Positions 9,001 to 15,603 of a stretch of 64,000 bases of DNA are shown piece after piece. The notes beneath the pieces were generated by a model. That model was not told the DNA's origin and searched no databases. It saw nothing but the letters and a program-made list of their open reading frames with translations. The translations under genes were made by a program, and so were the position numbers. The stretch comes from CAZNPL01 sp964574815 (GTDB lineage: Bacteria; Planctomycetota; Phycisphaerae; UBA1845), in NCBI GenBank assembly GCA_964574815.1, contig CAZNPL010000010.1, forward strand, positions 90,762 through 154,761, read 5' to 3'. Position 1 is the first letter of the stretch, and every line of letters starts with the position of its first letter.

Positions 9001-9547
9001 CGGGTTGGACAACGTAGTGGCTCGCAATATCGCGTTCGACAATCCGCGCGGGGGGATCGATCTGGCAGACACGGAGCGGGCCGAGGTCTACAACAACACG
9101 GTTTACAATAACGGGGAATGGTTCGGGATCTGGTTCGAGGGCACGCGGGCGCAGGTCGGCGGGATGCGGGTGCTGAACAACGTCTGCAAGCACAACGGGA
9201 CGCTGGCCGGGCGGTCGGATATCGGCGTGCTGGGCGGGGTTCGGCTGGAGGTGTACGATTACAACTGCGTTTCCGACGACACATCAGGCAACTTCGCGCC
9301 GGACCCCGGCCCTCACGGCTACGCGTCAACGGATCCAGGGTTCCTGAACGAAGCCCTGGTGATCGACACAAGTTTTCCGTCCGGGCTGACCATTCCGGAA
9401 CGGCTGGCGTTTATCCGCGACCAAGTCGTCGAGAAGCTGTCGCTGTCGCCGGGCAGCCCGGCCATCGACCGTGGGGTCGCGATTCCAGGGACGACGGACG
9501 GATTTCACGGCACGGCTCCGGACCTGGGCGCCATCGAATCGCAGTAA
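6086..9547 (+). CDS. Giant lipoprotein: Asp-rich calcium repeats, Cys-rich domain, right-handed beta-helix (1)
   Basis: A protein of 1153 residues. The signal peptide ends in lipobox LIVGC with Cys24. Residues 37-157 hold six thrombospondin type 3-like repeats of the form DADGDGVPDGCDAC, which normally bind calcium. Residues about 160-405 resemble Ig-like segments. Residues about 408-660 are Cys-rich with DxCDD/CTxDxC repeats. From about 690 to the end lies a right-handed parallel beta-helix typical of polysaccharide lyase-like or surface proteins, starting with the frequent AVDAAMPGDTVVVRGGTY motif. The distal helix is identical at DNA level to the lipoprotein at 11032. No lyase catalytic residues could be assigned. 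Likely an outer-surface protein that binds or processes polysaccharide; enzymatic activity is unproven. Confidence 0.85.
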   Translation: MTERRACSAGVVLAMLTFVLIVGCPAVVPPNGNGTMDADGDGVPDGQDVCPGFDDSADADGDGVPDGCDACEGFPDGVDSDGDGVADGCDLCAGFDDGEDADGDGIPDECDVCTGSNDLIDRDGDGVPDGCDACPGFDDDSDADGDGIADGCDFDTGFGSDDLIPFATVEGTGEAADFRALTVGDRIVISLPELEGTGDDGCECSWVIEPESRGSFEPPDACTTVFVVEQAGDAVIVGLETCGALQDGFAQGVRAGFSPAGILLKAVVAVEPPRDPETCSAEADTCVTSGSSVKLDGRGSQGADGSGAGTAKLAFRWLQSDGPAVALLDPSDPASGRCCDPAGGGALAECVDLTICHLPEVVFQAPEVTTPVDVMFELVLEAPEGSDTANATIRIVEPPEGEGDTLPDPCASVTCESGEVCVGGVCVILCSGDADCSSGRPLCDTARGMCVECLGDGDCDNGAFCDGRERCVDSSCQSGVAPCDAADCDEVSDICRCTRDADCDDVLTCTVDACDIGTGICTHTPTDDLCDDSRTCTLDRCDPAEGDAVTGCVFVPDDSQCIDSATCTTDLCDPFHFRADDVSGCVFVSNHSSCDDGIVCTINACSPGSDGADPGTGCVFIPFDNYCDDYDPCTEDACEPTSAEADGSGCTHTLLDPSCDAPLFVDDDPEAFNDSDTSNDPDYDPDAPVGTRRNPYRRIQTAVDAAMPGDTVVVRGGTYSTGTANQNVVILDVPADHGGEEGRPLTIKAADGEHVILDGTAHGSDSRILVIISGSHVVLEGMEMRNARRTAVDVNAPAHHVTVRLCDVHHNNRDTSFIGGALRGVGPIRHVVFEDCLSHHNSVGIELRESPTQVNSTAHVPPTAGNTGFATDLPESEWDSWEGWTEYAARYCTVRRCVVYDNRLLDEHSDGIMMRYAIDTVFEDNLSFYNGDDNIDGLAATRCVFRGNIAFGANPENTVDGDGNGIKVGVRGGLDNVVARNIAFDNPRGGIDLADTERAEVYNNTVYNNGEWFGIWFEGTRAQVGGMRVLNNVCKHNGTLAGRSDIGVLGGVRLEVYDYNCVSDDTSGNFAPDPGPHGYASTDPGFLNEALVIDTSFPSGLTIPERLAFIRDQVVEKLSLSPGSPAIDRGVAIPGTTDGFHGTAPDLGAIESQ
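6194..6556 (+). repeat. Six thrombospondin type 3-like calcium repeats
   Basis: Degenerate coding repeats of about 21-22 codons with the core DxDGDGxxDxCDxC, lying inside the giant lipoprotein just after its signal peptide. The nucleotide copies differ at many third positions, so this is an old repeat array held by protein selection, not a recent DNA expansion. Confidence 0.8.
8363..9213 (+). repeat. 851-bp direct repeat, copy 1 (beta-helix module)
   Basis: This tract matches 14149-14999 with a constant offset of 5786 bp, and no difference was found in the line-by-line comparison. It starts at acggcgcacggctccgatt and ends at ctggccgggcg. The flanking coding sequence is homologous but clearly diverged on both sides, so the block has sharp borders inside two different genes. 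Confidence 0.95.
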
Positions 9548-9606
9548 GGGGTGGCTTGGTGCATCCCTGGGCCGCATTTCCGCTGCCTTTACCCGCGCAT
9601 GCACGC

Positions 9607-9628
9607 ATTCTTCCCCCGGGGGGAGAAT
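9607..9628. terminator. Short inverted repeat after giant lipoprotein gene
   Basis: The sequence attcttccccc/ggggggagaat can fold into a stem of about nine pairs with one G-U pair and a four-base loop. It lies 60 bp after the stop at 9547. No U-run follows, so termination activity is uncertain. Confidence 0.4.
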
Positions 9629-9709
9629 TCGGGTATGCTACGGGTCGCGTTTGGGCGATGATCAAGACTCGATTTCAGAGACTAGTTTTTCATTGAGAGG
9701 TTTGAAGAC

Positions 9710-10474
9710 ATGAAAATTGCATGCAGGACGGTCCTTCTGGCAGCTGCGTTCGGGCTGGCGGTGAGTTCTCCAGCGATTGCCCAGCAGGGCGATGTGAGCG
9801 TCCAGATCGACGAGCTCAAGCAGATCCAGGAGGATCTCAAGGGGGAGGTGAGTTCCCTCAAGCAGGAGATGTCGGCCCTCAAGACGGAGCTGCAGAAACT
9901 CCGTGGTGAGATGACCAAAGCGATGGCGGTCATGCGTGCGGCGCAGCGGGGGCAACAACAGCGACGCCAGCGGCCGGCTGAGGCCATGGTCGGCAAAGAC
10001 GCCCCCCAGTTTTCGGTGACCACAATCGATGGGGAAGAGATGAGGATCGGGGGCAAGCGAGAGAAGCCTCAGGTTCTGTTCTGTTGGGCTTCCTGGTGCG
10101 GGTACTGCAAGCGCGCGTTGCCCGGGATTGAGACGCTGCACCAGAAGTACAAAGACAAAGGTGTTGACGTACTGGCCGTGAATCTGGATGCACGCGGTGA
10201 AAGCGGGCGGGCGCGCACCGAAGAGCAGACGCTCAAGTCCTACCAGGACCTCAATCTCACGTTGCCGATGACGATGACCACTGACAGCAACGACACGCAG
10301 AAGATACAGGCGGCGTTTAAGGCGACGAGCTTTCCGACGCTGTTCGTGCTCGGTCCCAGCGGTGACGTTGAATCAGTGCATATCGGTGCCAAGCGAGGGT
10401 TGGAAAACACTGTGGCCGCCGAGCTGGATCTCCTGCTGGCCGGTAAGACGCGGGACGCGTTTCCGAAGAACTAG
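9710..10474 (+). CDS. Secreted thioredoxin-like (TlpA/AhpC-TSA type) protein with coiled coil
   Basis: A protein of 254 residues. The signal peptide ends at SPAIA/QQ near residue 25. Residues 27-75 have heptad-like coiled-coil character (VSVQIDELKQIQEDLKG and on). Residues 95-250 form a thioredoxin fold of the TlpA/ResA kind, with the redox motif WASWCGYCK (Cys130, Cys133) and a cis-Pro region near TSFPTLFV. An additional Cys125 lies five residues before the active site. It should act as a thiol-disulfide reductase or isomerase outside the cytoplasm. It lies between two very Cys-rich lipoproteins, so a role in their disulfide formation or repair is a reasonable inference. gagagg precedes the start. 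Confidence 0.88.
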   Translation: MKIACRTVLLAAAFGLAVSSPAIAQQGDVSVQIDELKQIQEDLKGEVSSLKQEMSALKTELQKLRGEMTKAMAVMRAAQRGQQQRRQRPAEAMVGKDAPQFSVTTIDGEEMRIGGKREKPQVLFCWASWCGYCKRALPGIETLHQKYKDKGVDVLAVNLDARGESGRARTEEQTLKSYQDLNLTLPMTMTTDSNDTQKIQAAFKATSFPTLFVLGPSGDVESVHIGAKRGLENTVAAELDLLLAGKTRDAFPKN

Positions 10475-11031
10475 TTCGCAGTAGCACCGGTTTTTTCTGA
10501 TGTTCGTCGCAGCCAAATGACGTGTGCCTCGCTGAGGCAAGCAAATGCGTGCCGGGGATGTCAAGGTTGGTACGCATTGAGCTGGCGGATCGAGGTGCCA
10601 GGAGTCATGGGGGTCTTACCGGAAGGGTAAGACCCCTGTTGCTTGGCACGTTGCGCGCGGACAAACGGACTGAAGAGCTACGCCACTGAGGGCGGCGGAG
10701 GTCTTTGGTGCATGCGTCTGCGATACGCCTGCTCCGCGTCAGCACAGGCACGCTCCAAGACGCCATTGCACTCGCTTAACCCACACGTTGCTTGCTCCCA
10801 ACCGCCTTTTTGACGACTTCTCTGCAGCATCACTCGCATTCGTAACCTTCCGCTCTATCGCCCTCCTTTCAGTGAATCGTTCGTAAGCTATTTGTTCACA
10901 TGATGATGGGTTACGCGCAGCGACGGGACTGCTCCCCTCGTGTTTGCCGGCGTGGCCGGGATATCGAATAGCACAAGTGGCAAAAGGGGGCGGCTGAGCG
11001 AGCAGAGGCGGGGGGGAAAGGCGTGTGGTGA
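10475..11031. other. 557-bp intergenic region, no gene seen
   Basis: No convincing coding sequence is present on either strand. It contains the hairpin at 10610-10636 and, near its end, the purine-rich gggggaaagg ahead of the giant lipoprotein start at 11032. A promoter for that gene must lie here, but no clear -35/-10 pair was seen. Confidence 0.55.
10610..10636. terminator. Perfect 11-bp hairpin, probable terminator
   Basis: ggggtcttacc pairs perfectly with ggtaagacccc around the loop ggaag. It lies 135 bp after the thioredoxin-like gene. The stem is strong but is followed by tgttgc and not a U-run, so it may terminate weakly, act on either strand, or stabilise the 3' end of the message. 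Confidence 0.5.
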
Positions 11032-14000
11032 ATGCGAATCTCACGAGCGTGGGGCGGCTTGGCGACCGTTATTGGTCTTGCGTTGGTGATCGGTTTGAAC
11101 GCGACAATATCGGGCTGCCAGGGACCTGCGACGGCAAACGCCGCCGGCCTTGGAGACAGCGCACCTGACGATGACGGCACGGATGACTCGGCATCGTCAC
11201 CTGACCAGCATGAGCCGGAGGGGGAGGGAAGCGACGGACTATCACCTGCCGGGCTTGAGGACCCCATTTCCGATCCGCCACCGGACGAAGGTGGCGACCT
11301 GGTGGAGGTCACACCCGATTTGTCCGGGCCCATCGAGGCGTGTCCGGTCTCGTTCGACGTCGCCGCGTTCGGCGGCGCACCGGAGCCGTTCGTTCGTGGC
11401 CGGTCGCCGCTCAAGGTCGTCGGCCGGATTGCACAAGCGGAGGACGTATTACGTTCTGTACCCTCCCGACTGATCTACATTTGGCGTTTTGACGACGTCG
11501 AGATCAATGGTCCCGCCGAGACTCACTTCGAGCAGCCATTTGAATTCCTGAAGAACGGCAGGCACCGGGTGGGTCTGGCGGTCTACGAACCGGAAACCGA
11601 CGAGAGATTCGACTGCCGTGCGCGGTTGACGGGCGAAACGGAAATCACGGTGATGCTGATGGGCCGGCGGGAACCCGGCACGGACGACGGCACGCTTGCG
11701 GAGTGCGCGTTGGACGCCGATTGCGACGACGGGATGTACTGCAACGGGGCCGAGACGTGCAGCGCAGGAGTCTGTCAGGCGGGTTCGTCCCCGTGCGGGG
11801 GCGCGTTGTGTGATGAGGCGAATGACGCGTGTGTGGAATGTCTGGCGGATTCGAATTGCAATGACGGTTTGTATTGTAACGGGGTCGAGCGCTGCGTCGG
11901 AGGCGAATGTGTGGCCGGCGGCGATCCCTGCAGCGGTCGTCCGTGCGACGAGGACGGCGACGCGTGCGGGGGTTGCTCGGCGGACACGGAGTGCGACGAC
12001 GGGTTATTCTGCAATGGCGTTGAGGCGTGCGTAGCCGGCCGCTGCGAAGCGGGCTCGGGGCCGTGCGACGGAGCGTATTGCATCGAGGTGCTTGACCTTT
12101 GCGTAGACTGCCTGCAGGACGCGGACTGCGCGGACGACTTGTTCTGCAATGGAAGCGAGTCGTGCGTTGAAGGTACGTGCATGCCGGGCACCGTGCCCTG
12201 TGCGGACCAGCTCTGTGACGAATCGGCCGATCGGTGCGCGGATTGTCTGGACGACGGCGACTGCGACGACGGCGTGTTTTGCAACGGGGCCGAAGGGTGT
12301 TTCAGCGGATTATGCCGTGCGGGATCGCCGCCGTGTGCGGACCAGATGTGCGACGAGTCCGGGGAGCGGTGCGTCGCTTGCGTCGAGCACAGTGACTGCG
12401 ACGACGGGTTGTTTTGCAACGGAAGTGAGTGGTGCGTGGATGGGTCTTGCGTAGCGGGGTCAGCGGCTTGCACGGACCTGCTCTGCAACGAATCAACTGA
12501 CAGCTGCGTAGACTGCCTGGACGACGGTGATTGTGACGACGGCGTTTTCTGCAACGGGGCGGAAGTGTGCGTGAGCGGGGTCTGTCAAACCGGATCGGCG
12601 CCGTGCACGAACCTGATGTGTGACGAGTCGGGCGACCGCTGTGTGGGGTGTCTGGCGGATTCCGATTGCGATGATGGTTTGTTCTGCAACGGGGCGGAGC
12701 TGTGCGTCGATGGCGGTTGCTTTGCGGATTCGGCACCATGCTCCGGACAGATGTGCGACGAGGTTGGTGACTCGTGCGTGGATTGCCTAGCGGACGCCGA
12801 TTGCGATGACGGGCGATTCTGCAACGGGGCGGAGATCTGCGAGGCGGGCGTATGCCTGAGTGATAGTGGCCCGTGTGCGGGTCAGCTTTGCGACGAGGCC
12901 TCGGATGTATGTGTGGACTGTCTGGACGACGGCGATTGCAACGACGGTTTGTTCTGCAACGGGAGCGAGACTTGCGTCGGGGGCACGTGCATGGCCGGCG
13001 TGTGGCCATGTGCGGACGGCGAGACATGCGACGAGAGCGCGAACACGTGCTTTGTGGATAACCGGCCTTACTTTGTGGATGGGTTGCCTCTGGATCTTCG
13101 GGGCGCGACGCCGGAGCGTGGGGAGTTGTTGCTGACCCTGAACGAGATGCCGGCGGGGACTTCGCAAATCGAGCTCGTGCTTACGGTTTTCGACGCGGAC
13201 AACCCGGAGGGACGGCTTTTCGTCAACGGCAACGGGCCGATCAACCTTTGGGGTGACCAGGCGCTTTACGAGCATGACGGGGTCACCGCGCTGCTCGATC
13301 CGATCGCGACTGATGCTCAGTGGTACCAGGTCGGGAGCAACACGCTGGAGTTCTGGCACGACGCGACGGGCGGCTATGTCGTTGAGGACCTGACGGTAAA
13401 CTTTGTCACGACGTCCGTGACGTGCGTCGCCGATTCGGAATGCGACGACGGTTCTCCGTGCACCTTTGATTACTGCGATCCGTCGAATCCCGGGGCCAAT
13501 GTTCAGGGTTGTGTTTTCGAGCCGATTGCGGGCTGTTGCACGGACAACAGCGACTGCGGCACCGGTCAGTACTGCGACGCGAACAACACGTGTCAGGACG
13601 GCGGGGCATCGGCGAACGGCCGGCTCGTGCGCGGGGACGGATCCACATCGGCGGCGGGACGATCCGTCACGGTGGCCGCTTACGCGAGCGGCGCCGACCC
13701 GGACTGGGACGCCCCGGTGGCCTCGGTCACAACGAGCGATGGAACGTTCTCGCTTGATGTGCCTGACGGGTTCTCGGGCTTTCTGTACGTGCCGCCATCG
13801 GATGCCGATGGAATCCGATGTGAGAGCGACACGCTTGCCTACGAGCCGGGGACGGAGCAGGTGGCGGTGGTCTTTTTCGAGCTTCACGTGGATCGACCTG
13901 GAGACGGGGTGGGCCGTGACGGAGACGACGGCAATCCGGGGACGCCCGGCGCGCCCTTCGCGACCATTCAGGCCGCGATGGATGCGGCGCTTCCGGGTGA

Positions 14001-15333
14001 CACGGTGCTGGTGCGTGAAGGAGTGTACTCGACCGGGACGACCAATCAGAACTTTGTGGTTTTGAACGTGCCGTCGGGCACGGGTGGGACGGAGGGGCGG
14101 CCGATCACGGTCAAGGCGGCCGAGGGAGAGGATGTGGTCATCGACGGGACGGCGCACGGCTCCGATTCACGAATTCTGGTGATCATTTCGGGTTCGCACG
14201 TGGTGCTCGAGGGGATGGAGATGCGCAACGCCCGCCGGACGGCGGTGGACGTCAACGCACCCGCCCATCATGTGACGGTGCGTTTGTGTGACGTGCACCA
14301 CAACAACCGCGACACGAGCTTCATCGGCGGGGCGCTGCGGGGCGTGGGACCGATCCGGCACGTGGTCTTCGAGGACTGCCTCAGTCACCACAATTCGGTG
14401 GGGATCGAACTGCGCGAGTCGCCGACGCAGGTGAACAGCACGGCCCACGTCCCGCCCACGGCGGGCAACACCGGTTTTGCGACCGATCTGCCGGAGAGTG
14501 AGTGGGACTCGTGGGAGGGCTGGACCGAGTACGCGGCCCGGTACTGCACCGTTCGTCGTTGCGTGGTCTATGACAACCGTCTGCTGGACGAGCACAGCGA
14601 CGGAATCATGATGCGTTACGCCATCGACACGGTGTTCGAGGACAATCTGTCGTTTTACAACGGCGACGACAACATTGACGGGCTGGCGGCGACTCGGTGC
14701 GTATTCCGGGGCAACATCGCATTCGGGGCGAATCCGGAGAACACGGTGGACGGGGACGGGAACGGGATCAAGGTGGGTGTGCGCGGCGGGTTGGACAACG
14801 TAGTGGCTCGCAATATCGCGTTCGACAATCCGCGCGGGGGGATCGATCTGGCAGACACGGAGCGGGCCGAGGTCTACAACAACACGGTTTACAATAACGG
14901 GGAATGGTTCGGGATCTGGTTCGAGGGCACGCGGGCGCAGGTCGGCGGGATGCGGGTGCTGAACAACGTCTGCAAGCACAACGGGACGCTGGCCGGGCGC
15001 TCGGACATCGGCGTGCTGAGCGGTGCCCGGTTGCTGGCGTTCGACTACAACAGCGTTTCGGACGACGCGTCAGGCAACTTCGCCCCGGCGCCGGGTCCGC
15101 ATGGATTCACTTCGACGGACCCGGGTTTTGTCAACGAGAGTCTGACGGTCGACACGGCGTTTCCGGCAGGGCTGACCATTCCGCAGAGGTTGGCATTTAT
15201 CCGTGACCAGGTGATGGATAAGTTTTCGCTGTCGCCGGGAAGTCCGCTGATCGACGAAGGCACTCACATTCCGGGCGTCACCGATGGATTCAGCGGCGCC
15301 GGACCTGATCTGGGGGCTGTCGAGTCGCCGTAA
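11032..15333 (+). CDS. Giant lipoprotein: ten Cys-rich repeats and right-handed beta-helix (2)
   Basis: A protein of 1433 residues. The signal peptide ends in ISGC with lipid-acceptor Cys29. Residues 225-675 are ten consecutive 45-residue repeats with the core DCDDGLFCNGxExC, each carrying eight cysteines. Residues about 676-800 look like a beta-sandwich (WGDQALYEHDG region). A further short Cys-rich segment follows to about 860, then a small beta-rich domain to about 955. The last 470 residues are a right-handed beta-helix that shares an identical 851-bp DNA tract with the lipoprotein at 6086. The repeats probably form disulfide-stapled modules in a stalk that carries the helix away from the cell. 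Function of the helix is unknown; a polysaccharide-binding or lyase-like role is only suggested by fold. Confidence 0.85.
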   Translation: MRISRAWGGLATVIGLALVIGLNATISGCQGPATANAAGLGDSAPDDDGTDDSASSPDQHEPEGEGSDGLSPAGLEDPISDPPPDEGGDLVEVTPDLSGPIEACPVSFDVAAFGGAPEPFVRGRSPLKVVGRIAQAEDVLRSVPSRLIYIWRFDDVEINGPAETHFEQPFEFLKNGRHRVGLAVYEPETDERFDCRARLTGETEITVMLMGRREPGTDDGTLAECALDADCDDGMYCNGAETCSAGVCQAGSSPCGGALCDEANDACVECLADSNCNDGLYCNGVERCVGGECVAGGDPCSGRPCDEDGDACGGCSADTECDDGLFCNGVEACVAGRCEAGSGPCDGAYCIEVLDLCVDCLQDADCADDLFCNGSESCVEGTCMPGTVPCADQLCDESADRCADCLDDGDCDDGVFCNGAEGCFSGLCRAGSPPCADQMCDESGERCVACVEHSDCDDGLFCNGSEWCVDGSCVAGSAACTDLLCNESTDSCVDCLDDGDCDDGVFCNGAEVCVSGVCQTGSAPCTNLMCDESGDRCVGCLADSDCDDGLFCNGAELCVDGGCFADSAPCSGQMCDEVGDSCVDCLADADCDDGRFCNGAEICEAGVCLSDSGPCAGQLCDEASDVCVDCLDDGDCNDGLFCNGSETCVGGTCMAGVWPCADGETCDESANTCFVDNRPYFVDGLPLDLRGATPERGELLLTLNEMPAGTSQIELVLTVFDADNPEGRLFVNGNGPINLWGDQALYEHDGVTALLDPIATDAQWYQVGSNTLEFWHDATGGYVVEDLTVNFVTTSVTCVADSECDDGSPCTFDYCDPSNPGANVQGCVFEPIAGCCTDNSDCGTGQYCDANNTCQDGGASANGRLVRGDGSTSAAGRSVTVAAYASGADPDWDAPVASVTTSDGTFSLDVPDGFSGFLYVPPSDADGIRCESDTLAYEPGTEQVAVVFFELHVDRPGDGVGRDGDDGNPGTPGAPFATIQAAMDAALPGDTVLVREGVYSTGTTNQNFVVLNVPSGTGGTEGRPITVKAAEGEDVVIDGTAHGSDSRILVIISGSHVVLEGMEMRNARRTAVDVNAPAHHVTVRLCDVHHNNRDTSFIGGALRGVGPIRHVVFEDCLSHHNSVGIELRESPTQVNSTAHVPPTAGNTGFATDLPESEWDSWEGWTEYAARYCTVRRCVVYDNRLLDEHSDGIMMRYAIDTVFEDNLSFYNGDDNIDGLAATRCVFRGNIAFGANPENTVDGDGNGIKVGVRGGLDNVVARNIAFDNPRGGIDLADTERAEVYNNTVYNNGEWFGIWFEGTRAQVGGMRVLNNVCKHNGTLAGRSDIGVLSGARLLAFDYNSVSDDASGNFAPAPGPHGFTSTDPGFVNESLTVDTAFPAGLTIPQRLAFIRDQVMDKFSLSPGSPLIDEGTHIPGVTDGFSGAGPDLGAVESP
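11704..13056 (+). repeat. Ten tandem 135-bp Cys-rich coding repeats
   Basis: Nine repeats of exactly 45 codons and a last one of 46 run without gaps from CALDADCDDG to the residue before DNRPYFVDG. Cysteine positions are invariant (Cx5CxnCx5C pattern, eight per unit), while synonymous and variable positions differ from unit to unit. Units 4, 5 and 7 share blocks such as gactgcctggacgacgg, suggesting some past unequal exchange. Confidence 0.9.
14149..14999 (+). repeat. 851-bp direct repeat, copy 2 (beta-helix module)
   Basis: Second copy of the tract at 8363-9213, in the same reading frame of the second giant lipoprotein. Identity stops abruptly on both sides: upstream the text changes from gacgg-g to gatgg-c, and downstream gcgctcggac replaces gcggtcggat. 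Confidence 0.95.
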
Positions 15334-15366
15334 GGCGTGCAGCATACGCATCAAGCGTGGTATCAT

Positions 15367-15403
15367 GGGCAAGCGCAGCCGCAAGTGACGGCTACGCTTG
15401 CCC
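15367..15403 (+). terminator. Intrinsic terminator after giant lipoprotein gene
   Basis: gggcaagcgcagccg pairs with cggctacgcttgccc with one mismatch, leaving the loop caagtga. It is followed by gtcgatttcttt, a weak T-rich tail. It lies 33 bp after the stop at 15333 and is oriented to end that transcript. Confidence 0.65.
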
Positions 15404-15429
15404 GTCGATTTCTTTCGTCCGGCAAGGAC

Positions 15430-15475
15430 ATGGGTAACACGGTTCTCGCCCGCAGGCGAGAACCGTGTTACCCAT
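15430..15475. terminator. Perfect 21-bp hairpin between convergent genes
   Basis: atgggtaacacggttctcgcc is followed by the four-base loop cgca and then its exact complement. It lies between the convergent stops at 15333 and 15604. A bidirectional terminator is the simplest reading; a mobile palindromic element cannot be excluded because no second copy was seen in the window. Confidence 0.6.
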
Positions 15476-15603
15476 AGCACCCTGACGCGGCCGCTCTGTC
15501 ATATGCTCGACCCGCTCCAGCGCGAGGCACGCGGCGCGACCACAGGATGAGCGTCGCGGTACTGATCGCGTCGGCCGCCGCTGTGGTCCTTTCTTGATTT
15601 AAC

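Noticed and set aside
11704..13056. Possible CRISPR-like array of regular repeats
   Set aside because: The 135-bp units are coding, in frame and have no unique spacers.
12787..14157. Minus-strand open frame of 456 codons opposite the second giant lipoprotein
   Set aside because: Arg/His/Val-rich product with no domain; it is antisense to the Cys-rich repeats and beta-helix.
8381..14979. Two identical 270-residue open frames on the minus strand at 8381-9193 and 14167-14979
   Set aside because: They are antisense to the 851-bp repeat inside two well-supported lipoproteins. Their identity follows from the DNA repeat, and the product is His/Val/Arg-rich without a domain or ribosome site.
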